NCBI GenBank assembly: GCA_022566015.1
Contig: JADFJT010000019.1
Coordinates: forward strand, 1-35,912
Source of the DNA: Pseudomonadota bacterium
GTDB lineage: Bacteria > Pseudomonadota > Gammaproteobacteria > GCA-001735895
Direction of reading: 5' to 3'
DNA length: 35,912 bases
The position numbers and the translations under genes are program-made. Of this stretch, positions 27,865 through 35,726 are shown in pieces. The notes beneath the pieces were generated by a model. That model worked only from the letters and a program-made list of their open reading frames with translations, was not told the DNA's origin and searched no databases. Positions within the stretch are counted from its first letter, which is position 1; the number at the start of each line of letters is the position of its first letter.

Positions 27865-28824
27865 ATGTTAATGCTCGACGCGAAAACCATATTAAATAAA
27901 CTGCCCTTCACCACACTGGTTGATGAACTAGCGACAATGCATCTTGAACCGATTGGTCAAATAGACGAATTATTGATGACGTCCGAAACTACCGAGAAAA
28001 CCACCAGTCATTTATTTATCCGCACCGGCTGGCAACAGGGCAAGGCTCTGGGTGCCAAAGTCATCACAGTTTTTCCGGACAACAATAAGAACAGGGTCTG
28101 GCCATCGATCCAGGCCATTTACGTGCTATTCGAGGGAGTAAATGGCACCCCGATTGCCTGTCTCGATGGCACAGCACTCACCTATATCAAAACAGCTACC
28201 GATTCGGCGCTCGGATGTCGTTTGTTGGCTCGTAACGACATCGCAACCATGCTGATGATTGGCGCGGGCGAAATGGCCAGATACTTGATCACCGCCCATT
28301 GCGAAATTCGTCCCTCGTTAAAACAGGTATACGTATGGAATCGCACCCCCGAAAAGGCAGTACAACTCTGCGAGGGTGAACTCGCGAGCCGATTCGATTC
28401 CATTTCATTTACACCGGTCAGCGATATAGAATATTACGCCGGAAAAGCAGATCTCGTTTGCGCGGCTACCGCATCTCCAACCCCTGTCATTCAGGGCGAG
28501 TGGTTACAGGCCGGGGCACATGTCGATCTGGTTGGTGCTTTCACAGCCGAAATGCGTGAAGCGAATGATGAATGCTTACGTAGGGGAAGTTTATTTGTCG
28601 ATGCCCGTGAAACGACAGTCAATCATATCGGTGAGCTAATGATTCCTATTGCTAATGGCGTAATATCCGAAAGCGATGTACTGGCCGATCTGTCTGACCT
28701 TTGTCTGAACAAGCATCCGGGTCGCAGCAGCGAGTCAGAAATCACCCTGTATAAAAACGGCGGGGGCGGCCATCTGGATTTAATGATGGCCAGGATTATG
28801 CACCAGCATTGCCAGCCAGCATAA
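27865..28824 (+). CDS. eutC: Ornithine cyclodeaminase-like ectoine utilisation protein EutC
   Basis: A 319-residue member of the ornithine cyclodeaminase/mu-crystallin family. The NAD-binding Rossmann motif is MLMIGAGEMARYLITAH, followed by VYVWNRTPEKA; SALGCRLLARND and DLVGAFTAEMREAND are family segments. The start is ATG 27865 (ATG 27871 is an alternative); a TTG at 27790 would add 25 unconserved residues. The name EutC is chosen because it sits beside the ectoine hydrolase, the deacetylase and an eutB remnant. EutB/EutC-type enzymes are thought to act on hydroxyectoine before ring opening. Without EutB its present role is doubtful. Confidence 0.82.
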   Translation: MLMLDAKTILNKLPFTTLVDELATMHLEPIGQIDELLMTSETTEKTTSHLFIRTGWQQGKALGAKVITVFPDNNKNRVWPSIQAIYVLFEGVNGTPIACLDGTALTYIKTATDSALGCRLLARNDIATMLMIGAGEMARYLITAHCEIRPSLKQVYVWNRTPEKAVQLCEGELASRFDSISFTPVSDIEYYAGKADLVCAATASPTPVIQGEWLQAGAHVDLVGAFTAEMREANDECLRRGSLFVDARETTVNHIGELMIPIANGVISESDVLADLSDLCLNKHPGRSSESEITLYKNGGGGHLDLMMARIMHQHCQPA

Positions 28825-28833
28825 GCGATATGA

Positions 28834-29053
28834 GTCGACATCGTATTATTACCGCTTTCAGGCGGTGGCCTGATTCCTGGCATCGCCTGCGCGATCAAAT
28901 CGCTAAAAGAAGGTGTCAGAATTATCGGTAATTCGATGGATAAAGAGAGTGCGAGCGATTAAATCGCAACAAGCTGGCAAGCCTATCGAAGTCGAGGGAG
29001 TCCCTACTCTGGCCGACTCATTCGGTGGCGGCATCGGGCCCGATATCATATAG
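28834..29053 (+). pseudogene. eutB: eutB (threonine dehydratase-like) remnant
   Basis: Two short frames cover the middle of a PLP-dependent threonine dehydratase-like protein. The first reads LLPLSGGGLIPGIACAIKS and EGVRIIGNSMDKES; the glycine-rich loop binds the PLP phosphate in this family. A frameshift at about 28958-28966 leads to the second, QQAGKPIEVEGVPTLADSF followed by GGGIG and a stop. Around 73 codons remain of about 320; both ends of the gene are gone. Its place between eutC and the ectoine hydrolase identifies it as eutB. Confidence 0.85.
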
Positions 29054-29096
29054 ACATGCCTCGGAATTTTATTAATCAACAAGAGATTCGCTATAA

Positions 29097-30269
29097 ATGG
29101 CTGCATTAAATTTCACCCTCGATGAATATGGCCAGCGCCTTTCGAAAACTCGGGCATCTATGTCGAAAAGCAATATTGATTGTCTGGTCGTGGTTGACCC
29201 GTCCAATATGGCCTGGCTGACTGGCTACGACGGCTGGTCTTTTTATACTCACCAGTGTGTCATCCTACAACATGACAAAGAACCGATTTGGTGGGGTCGC
29301 GGTCTCGATGCACCGGGTGCGGTGCGTACCACTTATCTTGACCAAGACAATATACTCAGCTATCCCGATTATTTCGTGCAATCCACCGAATGTCATCCGA
29401 TGGACCACCTGTCCAAAATGTTGACCGAGTTGAAACTTGATCAAGGGTCGATTGGTGTCGAAATGGAAAACTACTATTTTTCCGCCGCGGCCTATCAGTC
29501 CCTGCAAGCCCATCTGCCCAGGGCAACCCTGATCGATGCCACCGCCCTGGTCAATTGGCAGCGTATTATCAAATCTGATCAGGAGCTAAGCTACATGCGA
29601 AGCGCGGCACGTATCGTCGAGCACATGCACAGTCGAATCTACGAAATAATCGAACCAGGATTAGCTAAAAATGAACTTGCGGCCGAAATTTTGTACGCCG
29701 GAATTAAAGGTAAAGATGAACACTGGGGTGACTATCCGGCGATCCTGCCGCTGTTACCGACCGGCATGGATGCGACTGCCGCACACCTGACCTGGGACAA
29801 TTCAATACTAAAAACAGGCGACATTACCTTTTTCGAAATTGCCGGCTGCCACAAGCGCTACCACTGTCCGTTATCGCGCACTATTTCACTCGGTAAGCCA
29901 CCGCAAAAATACCTCGATGCTGAAAAAGCGGTACTCGATGCAATGCAGGCAGGCCTGGCCAACGCCAAGCCAGGCAAACACTGCGAAGATGTCGCAATCG
30001 CGTTTTACGACACACTCGAAACGCATGGATTCAAAAAAGATAGTCGTACCGGTTATTCGATCGGACTATCTTACCCACCCGACTGGGGCGAGCGTACCAT
30101 TAGTCTCCGACGTGGGGATAAAACCGAAATAAAGAAAAACATGACTTTTCATTTTATGCCTGCGCTCTGGCTCGACGACGGTGGCCTGGAAATAACTGAG
30201 TCCGTGGTGATCACTGAAAATGGTTATGAACGCCTGGCGCAGGTACCCCAAAAACTTTTAGTTAAGTAA
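29097..30269 (+). CDS. doeA: Ectoine hydrolase (DoeA/EutD)
   Basis: Opens the ectoine ring to N-acetyl-diaminobutyrate in the cytosol. The 390-residue protein has the creatinase/prolidase N-domain (about 1-160) and the M24 pita-bread domain. At the positions where M24 metallopeptidases have their first two metal aspartates it has E247 and P258 (FFEIAGCHKRYHCPLSRT), so it belongs to the metal-free, creatinase-like subgroup. HAHL-type and C-terminal motifs (TFHFMPALWLDDGGLEITES) match ectoine hydrolases. The deacetylase gene follows after 13 bases, so the two are co-transcribed. Confidence is raised by this pairing. Confidence 0.9.
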   Translation: MAALNFTLDEYGQRLSKTRASMSKSNIDCLVVVDPSNMAWLTGYDGWSFYTHQCVILQHDKEPIWWGRGLDAPGAVRTTYLDQDNILSYPDYFVQSTECHPMDHLSKMLTELKLDQGSIGVEMENYYFSAAAYQSLQAHLPRATLIDATALVNWQRIIKSDQELSYMRSAARIVEHMHSRIYEIIEPGLAKNELAAEILYAGIKGKDEHWGDYPAILPLLPTGMDATAAHLTWDNSILKTGDITFFEIAGCHKRYHCPLSRTISLGKPPQKYLDAEKAVLDAMQAGLANAKPGKHCEDVAIAFYDTLETHGFKKDSRTGYSIGLSYPPDWGERTISLRRGDKTEIKKNMTFHFMPALWLDDGGLEITESVVITENGYERLAQVPQKLLVK

Positions 30270-30282
30270 TGGCATCTCCTTA

Positions 30283-31272
30283 ATGGCTAATCCTATTACG
30301 GCAACTATCGACTTCGAGCAGGATGGCGTTCAGCACGGTTTTCTAAAGGTGCCTCATTCGCGTAACGATTCTGCCTGGGGTTCGGTGATGATCCCGATCA
30401 CAGTCGGTAAAAATGGCGACGGCCCGAGTGCCATCATCACCGGCGCCAACCATGGAGACGAATACGAAGGACCAATCGCACTGAACGAATTATGCCATCG
30501 TCTCGACGCCGGCAAGCTTCGGGGACGTGTAATCATTATCCCGGCGATGAATTTCCCGGCGTTTCAGTCAGCCACGCGCGTATCGCCGATCGATAATCTG
30601 AATATGAACCGGGTATTCCCTGGTCTACCCAGGGGTAGCATCACGCAACAGATAGCCGATTATTTCTCGACCGTGCTACTGCCGATGTGCGATTTCGTGC
30701 TCGATATTCATTCTGGTGGAAAGACGCTCGATTTCCTCCCGTTCGCGGCCTACCACGAACTCGAGGATAAAGTGCAACAGGATCGATGCGAAGCAGCCGC
30801 CAGGGCCTTCGCCGCACCCTATTACCTGCGCCTGGTCGAAATAGACTCTGGTGGCATGTACGACACGCAAGCCGAATCTATGGGCAAGGTCTTCGTTTCC
30901 ACCGAGTTGGGCGGTGGCGGTGGCACCGATACGCTTACGCTAAACGTGGCCAAAAGGGGCGTCCACAATTTCCTGGTGCACGCCGAAATCCTGAATGACG
31001 ACCCGATAGTGTCGCACCGGCCATCGGTTCTTCTCGATATGCAACAGGATAATGCCTACGTTTTTTCCCAGCACAATGGCTTGTTCGAACCCTGCGTCGA
31101 TCTCGGCGATTCGGTTGCTAAAGGCGATTTAATTGCCCGGATTTATTCGTACGAGCGAAGCGGTACCGCCCCAGTCGAATACTATGCTGGTAGCGGCGGC
31201 ATCATCGTCGGCCGACATTATCCATCGCTGATTAAAATAGGCGACTTCATGAACGTTATCGCAAGAGTATAG
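30283..31272 (+). CDS. doeB: N-acetyl-L-2,4-diaminobutyrate deacetylase (DoeB/EutE)
   Basis: Removes the acetyl group from the product of ectoine hydrolase, giving 2,4-diaminobutyrate. It is a 329-residue zinc enzyme of the aspartoacylase/succinylglutamate desuccinylase family. Zinc ligands are H57 and E60 in GANHGDEYEGP and H143 in LDIHSGG. The C-terminal beta domain (about 235-329) has the lid-like GLFEPCVDLGDSVAKGDLI seen in this family. It is the last intact gene of the cluster. No downstream doeC/doeD (conversion to aspartate), transporter or EnuR regulator is present in the window. Confidence 0.9.
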   Translation: MANPITATIDFEQDGVQHGFLKVPHSRNDSAWGSVMIPITVGKNGDGPSAIITGANHGDEYEGPIALNELCHRLDAGKLRGRVIIIPAMNFPAFQSATRVSPIDNLNMNRVFPGLPRGSITQQIADYFSTVLLPMCDFVLDIHSGGKTLDFLPFAAYHELEDKVQQDRCEAAARAFAAPYYLRLVEIDSGGMYDTQAESMGKVFVSTELGGGGGTDTLTLNVAKRGVHNFLVHAEILNDDPIVSHRPSVLLDMQQDNAYVFSQHNGLFEPCVDLGDSVAKGDLIARIYSYERSGTAPVEYYAGSGGIIVGRHYPSLIKIGDFMNVIARV

Positions 31273-31317
31273 TTCGCGCCTAAGTGTAGCAGCCTCTGGA
31301 ATAAACCTTTATCGCAA

Positions 31318-31803
31318 TTACTCCACGAATTCCAATATATCCTTCACGGCAACAATGCCTGCATCTGCGCATATTTCATCGACTTCTGGCTTTGCTCCAG
31401 CAACTGCTGCACCGCCATAAAATTTGCCATTAAATTTTATAGGAACACCCCCGACAATTAAAAGTATGCCTGGCGCATAGTTGAGATCAGGGCGGGATTT
31501 CATTTCCGAAGTTCGGGCCTGGAGGGTTGCGGCAGAGTAGGCTTTCCTCTGACTCACAAGAATGGTATGTGGTCCCGAATAAGGATTGCGCAGGAAAGCC
31601 AGCAGATTACCATCTCTTCCAACTACCGCGGCGGAGACCATATAACCACGATCGAAACATTCCGCAACCGACGCTACGACTATTCTATTCGCTATATCGT
31701 GTGAAAGTGATTTCAGTAAAACCGTTGGTGGTAATTCAGATGCTTTTGCAGGGCTAAAACTTACAAGCAATAAGCAAATAATTGAAAAAATCTGTCTCCT
31801 CAT
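31318..31803 (-). CDS. Secreted GlcG/HbpS-like protein (DUF336)
   Basis: A 161-residue protein with a signal peptide (about 1-21, ending AKA) and a GlcG/HbpS domain. The domain shows SAAVVGRDGNLLAFLRNP, SQRKAYSAATLQARTSEM, PGILLIVGGVPIKFNGKFYG and GAAVAGAKPEVDEICADAG. Related proteins bind heme or form octamers, but no function is established for periplasmic versions. GAGGGG precedes the ATG. It is convergent with doeB and divergent from the FKBP gene. Confidence 0.88.
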   Translation of the reverse strand: MRRQIFSIICLLLVSFSPAKASELPPTVLLKSLSHDIANRIVVASVAECFDRGYMVSAAVVGRDGNLLAFLRNPYSGPHTILVSQRKAYSAATLQARTSEMKSRPDLNYAPGILLIVGGVPIKFNGKFYGGAAVAGAKPEVDEICADAGIVAVKDILEFVE

Positions 31804-32039
31804 AGGGCCCCTCTATTGGAAAATTTCATCGTTACACACGGATTAAGCTGGCTCAATTGTCGAAGTGGTTTGCAGCCTAATAGCAAAGTCGATCTGTCTA
31901 TCGAGTCGGATTTTTCGCTAGCTGGTTCGATATTTGTTAAATTTCAATCTGTTGAAAATATTTTAAGTCTATATAATACCGCGTTTTGCCGAACCCACTT
32001 AATACTCATCTATTAAACCTGTCCAAGGATACTATTTGT

Positions 32040-32705
32040 ATGAAATTAATCCACCGCAGCCTCATTATTCCCGCTCTTCTTATCGCGTTTGGCGCACTGG
32101 CTGAGCAACCATTGACCACCGATAAAGACAGACTCAGTTATGGGCTTGGGATGATAATTGGAGAACGCGTACTCAAACAATATGGTGAAGTCGACTACCA
32201 GATATTACTTCAGGGTATAATCGCGCAACATCAGGGCAAACAGACTCAGATGAGTATGACAGAAGCAGGACAAACTTTGAGTAGGTCACAACAGAAATTA
32301 ACCCAACAAAAATACGAGGCAGTGATGGAAAAAGGTAGCGCTTATTTAGCAGAAAATGCGAAGCTGGATGGCGTGACAGTCACCGAATCTGGTTTACAGT
32401 ATTCGGTAATCACCCAGGCCGATGGCGCAAAGCCTTCAGCTACCGATTCTGTGACAGTACACTACCGCGGTACGCTGCTCGACGGCACCGAGTTTGACAG
32501 CTCTTATGCTCGCGATGAACCCACCACTTTTCCGCTCAATGGCGTAATCCCTGGCTGGACCGAGGGTGTTCAACTGATGAGTGTTGGTAGCAAATTCAAA
32601 TTTGTTATACCGTTTCAACTCGCCTATGGCGAAAGTGGTGCCGGTGCTTCGATCGGTCCTTATGAAACGCTCATTTTCGAAATTGAGCTACTCAGCATTA
32701 ATTAA
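32040..32705 (+). CDS. fkpA: FKBP-type peptidyl-prolyl isomerase, periplasmic
   Basis: A 221-residue FkpA/Mip-like isomerase and chaperone. Signal peptide about residues 1-20; dimerisation domain with KDRLSYGLGMIIGERVLKQY; a linking helix; and a C-terminal FKBP domain (about 125-220) with VHYRGTLLDGTEFDSSY, GVIPGWTEGVQLMSVGSKFK and IPFQLAYGESGAG. The start is ATG 32040, where a signal peptide begins and AAGGA lies upstream; the frame is open 18 codons further without conservation. A TATAAT at 31972-31977 may be part of its promoter. Confidence 0.93.
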   Translation: MKLIHRSLIIPALLIAFGALAEQPLTTDKDRLSYGLGMIIGERVLKQYGEVDYQILLQGIIAQHQGKQTQMSMTEAGQTLSRSQQKLTQQKYEAVMEKGSAYLAENAKLDGVTVTESGLQYSVITQADGAKPSATDSVTVHYRGTLLDGTEFDSSYARDEPTTFPLNGVIPGWTEGVQLMSVGSKFKFVIPFQLAYGESGAGASIGPYETLIFEIELLSIN

Positions 32706-32757
32706 AGCGCCTCACGATAGTTTTTCCAGGGATGAATTTTCCAGCACTGCCTGAAAG

Positions 32758-33654
32758 ATGGTGAGTCAGAGCCTCTTTGTTCGTACCGCACCGCTGCTGT
32801 TTGTATTGCTTTGGAGCACCGGTTTTATTACCGCTAAATACAGCATGGAAAGCGCGGATCCATTCGTGTTTCTGTGTCTGCGCATGTCGATCACGGTTTT
32901 GGTATTGGTGCTAATTCTCTACCTGGTTAAAGCTCCGATGCCACGTGGGATCTGGTGTCATCGCCACGACATGATGACCGGATTTTTGATCCACTGTTGT
33001 TACCTGGGCTTCCTGTTCTGGCCCATCAAGGATGGCGTACCCACCGGCATTGTTGCCATTATGATCGGAATCCAGCCAATATTGACCATGGCGCTCGCAT
33101 CCCTCTATATAGGTGAAACGCTAAGCCTGAAAAAAGCGATTGGTTTGCTGATCGGTTTTTTAGGCATTATCGTGGTTATTTCTGGTAAGTTTGGTATCTC
33201 CCTGGGATCAAACGGCGGCCTGAGCTGGCTTGCCCTTAGCCTCTGTATTATCAGTCTTCTGGCCATGTCGGTCGGCGTTTTTTATCAAAAGAAATTTTGC
33301 CATCAGTCACAACTGATGACTGGCGCCTTGATGCAGTATATTGCTGCTGCACTGGCAACTGCGTTTTTTGCGTTCCTGTTTGGAGAGACCTGGCAAGTCG
33401 AGTGGACCCAAAGTTTCGCTATCGCGCTTATTTGGCAAGTATTCGGTCTTTCGATAGGGGCGGTCTTGTTATTGATGCTAATCATCAATCTCGGTGAAGC
33501 GGGACGGGTATCGAGCATGTTTTATCTGGTGCCACCACTAGTCGTAGTCGAGGCGCATTATCTGTTTGGCGAGACCCTGGGCCTGGTTTCAATCTTTGGC
33601 ATGGGATTGTGCATATTTGGCGTCTATCTGGTCAATCGCCCGGTAACAGGCTGA
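32758..33654 (+). CDS. EamA/DMT-family transporter
   Basis: A 298-residue inner-membrane protein with ten hydrophobic segments arranged as two EamA repeats (about 8-140 and 153-290). Recognisable segments are LLWSTGFITAKYSMESADPF and, in the second repeat, YLVPPLVVVEAHYLFGETLG. Drug/metabolite transporters of this type export amino acids or other metabolites; the substrate cannot be told. It starts 53 bases after the FKBP gene on the same strand and may be co-transcribed. Confidence 0.9.
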   Translation: MVSQSLFVRTAPLLFVLLWSTGFITAKYSMESADPFVFLCLRMSITVLVLVLILYLVKAPMPRGIWCHRHDMMTGFLIHCCYLGFLFWPIKDGVPTGIVAIMIGIQPILTMALASLYIGETLSLKKAIGLLIGFLGIIVVISGKFGISLGSNGGLSWLALSLCIISLLAMSVGVFYQKKFCHQSQLMTGALMQYIAAALATAFFAFLFGETWQVEWTQSFAIALIWQVFGLSIGAVLLLMLIINLGEAGRVSSMFYLVPPLVVVEAHYLFGETLGLVSIFGMGLCIFGVYLVNRPVTG

Positions 33655-33680
33655 CTCGCTAATTATCTGCTATATATAAT
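33651..33680 (+). promoter_or_regulatory. Candidate promoter of the DUF4124 gene
   Basis: CTGACT at 33651-33656 and TATAAT at 33675-33680 are separated by 18 bases and stand 28 bases before the ATG at 33708. The -10 match is perfect and the -35 is partial. It overlaps the end of the EamA gene. Confidence 0.45.
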
Positions 33681-33707
33681 GGGCGAAAGAATATGAAGGA
33701 AAGCGCC

Positions 33708-33947
33708 ATGAGTCGACCATTCAATCTTGCATTATGTCTGCTTACGCTGATATTACTATTACCGGCTTTATCGTCTGGTGCCGGATTATATAAATGGACA
33801 GATGATCAGGGAAATATTCACTACGGTGACAAACCGCCTGCAGAAGCCAGGCTACAAGTCATCAAGGGCAATATCAGCAGTTTTACCACTGTGAATGTCG
33901 AACCGTTTGTGTTTGATCCGACTATTATCACGCCTACAGCCAGATAG
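33708..33947 (+). CDS. DUF4124 domain protein (5' part of a split gene)
   Basis: A 79-residue secreted protein: signal peptide (about 1-24), then the DUF4124 motif LYKWTDDQGNIHYGDKPP at about 27-44. The start is ATG 33708 with AAGGA upstream, rather than ATG 33693. The frame ends at TAG 33945-33947, but after it the same frame continues directly into a glutaredoxin (KHKTVVMYSTSWCGYC). In many Gammaproteobacteria DUF4124 and glutaredoxin are one polypeptide, so this looks like a fusion gene cut by a single nonsense codon. Confidence 0.75.
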   Translation: MSRPFNLALCLLTLILLLPALSSGAGLYKWTDDQGNIHYGDKPPAEARLQVIKGNISSFTTVNVEPFVFDPTIITPTAR

Positions 33948-33959
33948 AAGCACAAGACC

Positions 33960-34187
33960 GTGGTCATGTATTCAACCAGTTGGTGTGGGTATTGCAAAAA
34001 AGCCAGGGCCCACTTTAAACACAACAATATCCCATTTCAGGAACACGACATCGAAAAGTCGGAAAAGGCCGCCAGGGCATACAAGAAACTTAACGGCAGG
34101 GGCGTGCCTGTCATCCTGATTGGAAACCAGCGCATGAATGGTTTTAGAGCCGAAACTTTCGACTCTATTTATTACGACAGATCCTGA
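33960..34187 (+). CDS. Glutaredoxin domain (3' part of a split gene)
   Basis: A 75-residue glutaredoxin with the CGYC redox centre in STSWCGYCKKARAHF, the cis-proline segment GRGVPVILIG and a C-terminal MNGFRAETF. It starts at ATG 33960, but this is only the first methionine after an in-frame TAG. It lies in the same frame as the DUF4124 segment and has no ribosome binding site of its own. In the usual fused form it would be exported with the DUF4124 domain. On its own it lacks a signal peptide and would be cytosolic if translated at all. Confidence 0.7.
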   Translation: MVMYSTSWCGYCKKARAHFKHNNIPFQEHDIEKSEKAARAYKKLNGRGVPVILIGNQRMNGFRAETFDSIYYDRS

Positions 34188-34521
34188 TAACTAATCAATA
34201 AATTCACGGAATCAAATATCGTAGCGCAGTAGTTCATCAAATTTGTATACCTACTCTTCGCAAGGGTGATAAATCAACTGCATAATCCTCGTATAGCGAG
34301 GCAGAGGCGAGTTTTTCATTGCCCAGCTTAAAACCCCCAAAAGATAGATCCTCCAGGGGCTCGTTGGCCGTACCGCCAGCAAGGACGATGGCAAAAAAAG
34401 TACTCAATTCAAATCCCAGGCTTACTGGATAAAAAGCCTGACAGCGCTAGAATGCCTGGTTGCCGGAGAAATAATTCCGGCTAATCGTGTTTCTATTTCA
34501 CAAATAGACGAGGAGGCTTAA
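34188..34521. other. Spacer with a coding-like relic and a hairpin
   Basis: 334 bases with no intact gene. The minus strand is open from 34446 to a TGA at 34237 (69 codons, no ATG) and translates into protein-like sequence including LSTFFAIVLAGGTANEPLED and FGGFKLGNEKLASASLY. A hairpin GCCGGA/TCCGGC at 34462-34481 lies 40 bases before the GYD gene and may be part of its leader. Confidence 0.4.
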
Positions 34522-34860
34522 ATGGGCATTTATATCACACAAGGTAATTTTAGCGAACAGGCTATGAAAGGAATGGTCGAAAATCCCGAGGACCGCATGG
34601 TTGCAGTAACAGGCCTTATGGAATCGATTGGGGCAAAAATTATTCAATACTATGTGACACTGGGCGAATACGACTTTCTGGTCGTTTGGGAAGCCGACAA
34701 TTTAACCGACACCGTGACTTTACTAATGGTCATAGCATCGACCGGCGGTACTAGCAACTTGAAAACAGTGCAAGCAATGACGACACTGGAAGCCAAGGGG
34801 GCCATGGAAAGAGCTAAGCAGATATCCGTCGGGTTTCAAGCCGCAGGGGCCAGCGACTAA
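34522..34860 (+). CDS. GYD domain-containing protein
   Basis: A 112-residue protein of the GYD family: the ferredoxin-like fold is indicated by IYITQGNFSEQAMKGM, then GAKIIQYYVTLGEYDFLVVW, where the G-x-Y-D signature occurs. These small alpha/beta-barrel-like dimeric proteins have no assigned activity. The ribosome binding site GAGGAGG is excellent. The gene stands alone and is followed by a strong terminator. Confidence 0.9.
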   Translation: MGIYITQGNFSEQAMKGMVENPEDRMVAVTGLMESIGAKIIQYYVTLGEYDFLVVWEADNLTDTVTLLMVIASTGGTSNLKTVQAMTTLEAKGAMERAKQISVGFQAAGASD

Positions 34861-34871
34861 AGTTCTACATA

Positions 34872-34915
34872 GCGTCGACAGTCAAGCGGACGATCGTCTG
34901 TCGACGCCTTCTTTT
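34872..34915 (+). terminator. Intrinsic terminator after the GYD gene
   Basis: GCGTCGACAG (34872-34881) pairs perfectly with CTGTCGACGC (34898-34907) across a 16-base loop, and is followed by CTTCTTTT. It starts 12 bases after the GYD stop codon. Confidence 0.85.
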
Positions 34916-34931
34916 CGGTTCGAAGTATTAA

Positions 34932-35050
34932 GCCAATGAATGGGTCGATACATCTGAGGCGCTAAGGGCCTATGCCCGACACGCGCGTAAAACCGAATTA
35001 GAAGTTTAAGGCAGAAAAGCGCAAACAATGCCGAACGGCTTGTTGTGCGG
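34932..35050 (+). pseudogene. Possible phage- or plasmid-type gene relic
   Basis: A short frame ending at TAA 35007-35009 reads WVDTSEALRAYARHARKTEL. This resembles a conserved segment (A-x-A-L-R-x-Y-A-R-x-A-x-D-x-E-L) found in phage- and plasmid-encoded helical proteins. One frame over, directly after, KAEKRKQ matches the expected continuation R-A-E-R-R. It has no start and is broken. The evidence is a short resemblance only. Confidence 0.3.
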
Positions 35051-35171
35051 AAAAGCTGTTTCTGTCTCATATTTAGCCCATACCCTTGCACATGAACCTG
35101 CTACAGGTGATATCATATATCGGGTGTAAGCGATGCAAGGCAATGTAAAGCAATGTAAAGGTGGTAGTAGC

Positions 35172-35465
35172 ATGGCCAGCAAAGAACCAGACGAAAACGA
35201 AAAGGAAAAAAACGGAGATAGTGTATTCAACTCTCTAGCTGGTATCGCTGTATTTGGAATGATATGTTGTATAGCCGGACCCTTAGTAATTCTTGCAGGG
35301 GTTGGCGGTATAACTGCATGGTTTAATGGATTAAATCCGTTTGTAATTGGCTTATTTACGTTGGTGGCTGGCGTACTTGCCGTTGTATGGGTCACTCGCA
35401 GAAGCAGTCGCAGGAAGTTGGGTAAGGTAAATCGCCGCGACTCCAGTGCTCCCGATAAAACATAG
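35172..35465 (+). CDS. MerF/MerT-like small membrane protein
   Basis: A 97-residue protein with an acidic N-terminus, two membrane helices (about 23-45 and 55-75) and a basic C-terminus. Vicinal cysteines C32-C33 in the first helix, followed by GPLVILAGVGG, resemble the first helix of mercury carriers MerT and MerF. The second cysteine pair of those carriers is absent. The start is ATG 35172 with AAGGTGG upstream. No merR, merA or merP is nearby, so mercury transport is not supported by context. A direct repeat (GCAATGTAAA twice, about 35139-35158) lies just upstream. Confidence 0.6.
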   Translation: MASKEPDENEKEKNGDSVFNSLAGIAVFGMICCIAGPLVILAGVGGITAWFNGLNPFVIGLFTLVAGVLAVVWVTRRSSRRKLGKVNRRDSSAPDKT

Positions 35466-35541
35466 TTTCGAGTATTTTCTCACCACCTCAGTGCACCTTA
35501 CACCACAGGGGTAATATAAAAGTTATTGATTTTTAATAATA

Positions 35542-35618
35542 CGGGGTGTAGCTCAGCCTGGTAGAGCGCTGCCTTCGGGAGGCAGAGGTCGTAGGTTCGA
35601 ATCCTGTCTCCCCGACCA
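35542..35618 (+). tRNA. tRNA-Pro (anticodon CGG)
   Basis: A 77-base cloverleaf with encoded CCA. The anticodon stem CTGCC/GGCAG encloses TTCGGGA, giving anticodon CGG for CCG codons. The T arm has GGTTCGAATCC. It is a second proline isoacceptor in the window, separate from the GGG one. Confidence 0.97.
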
Positions 35619-35726
35619 TATTTCACTCATAATTCAATTACTTGGCTATTCCTGTATTTTCTAAATATCTTACTACAGTAGATAATGAAGTAGTAATTAG
35701 GCCAGGGTTGGTGTTCCTCCCCTAAA

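Noticed and set aside
35139-35158. Direct repeat GCAATGTAAA twice as a CRISPR or satellite
   Set aside because: Only two copies of ten bases without spacers; probably a slippage duplication ahead of the MerF-like gene.
35519-35541. A/T-rich dyad before tRNA-Pro(CGG) as a regulatory site
   Set aside because: TTATT/AATAA is a weak palindrome in A/T-rich DNA and is likely to occur by chance.
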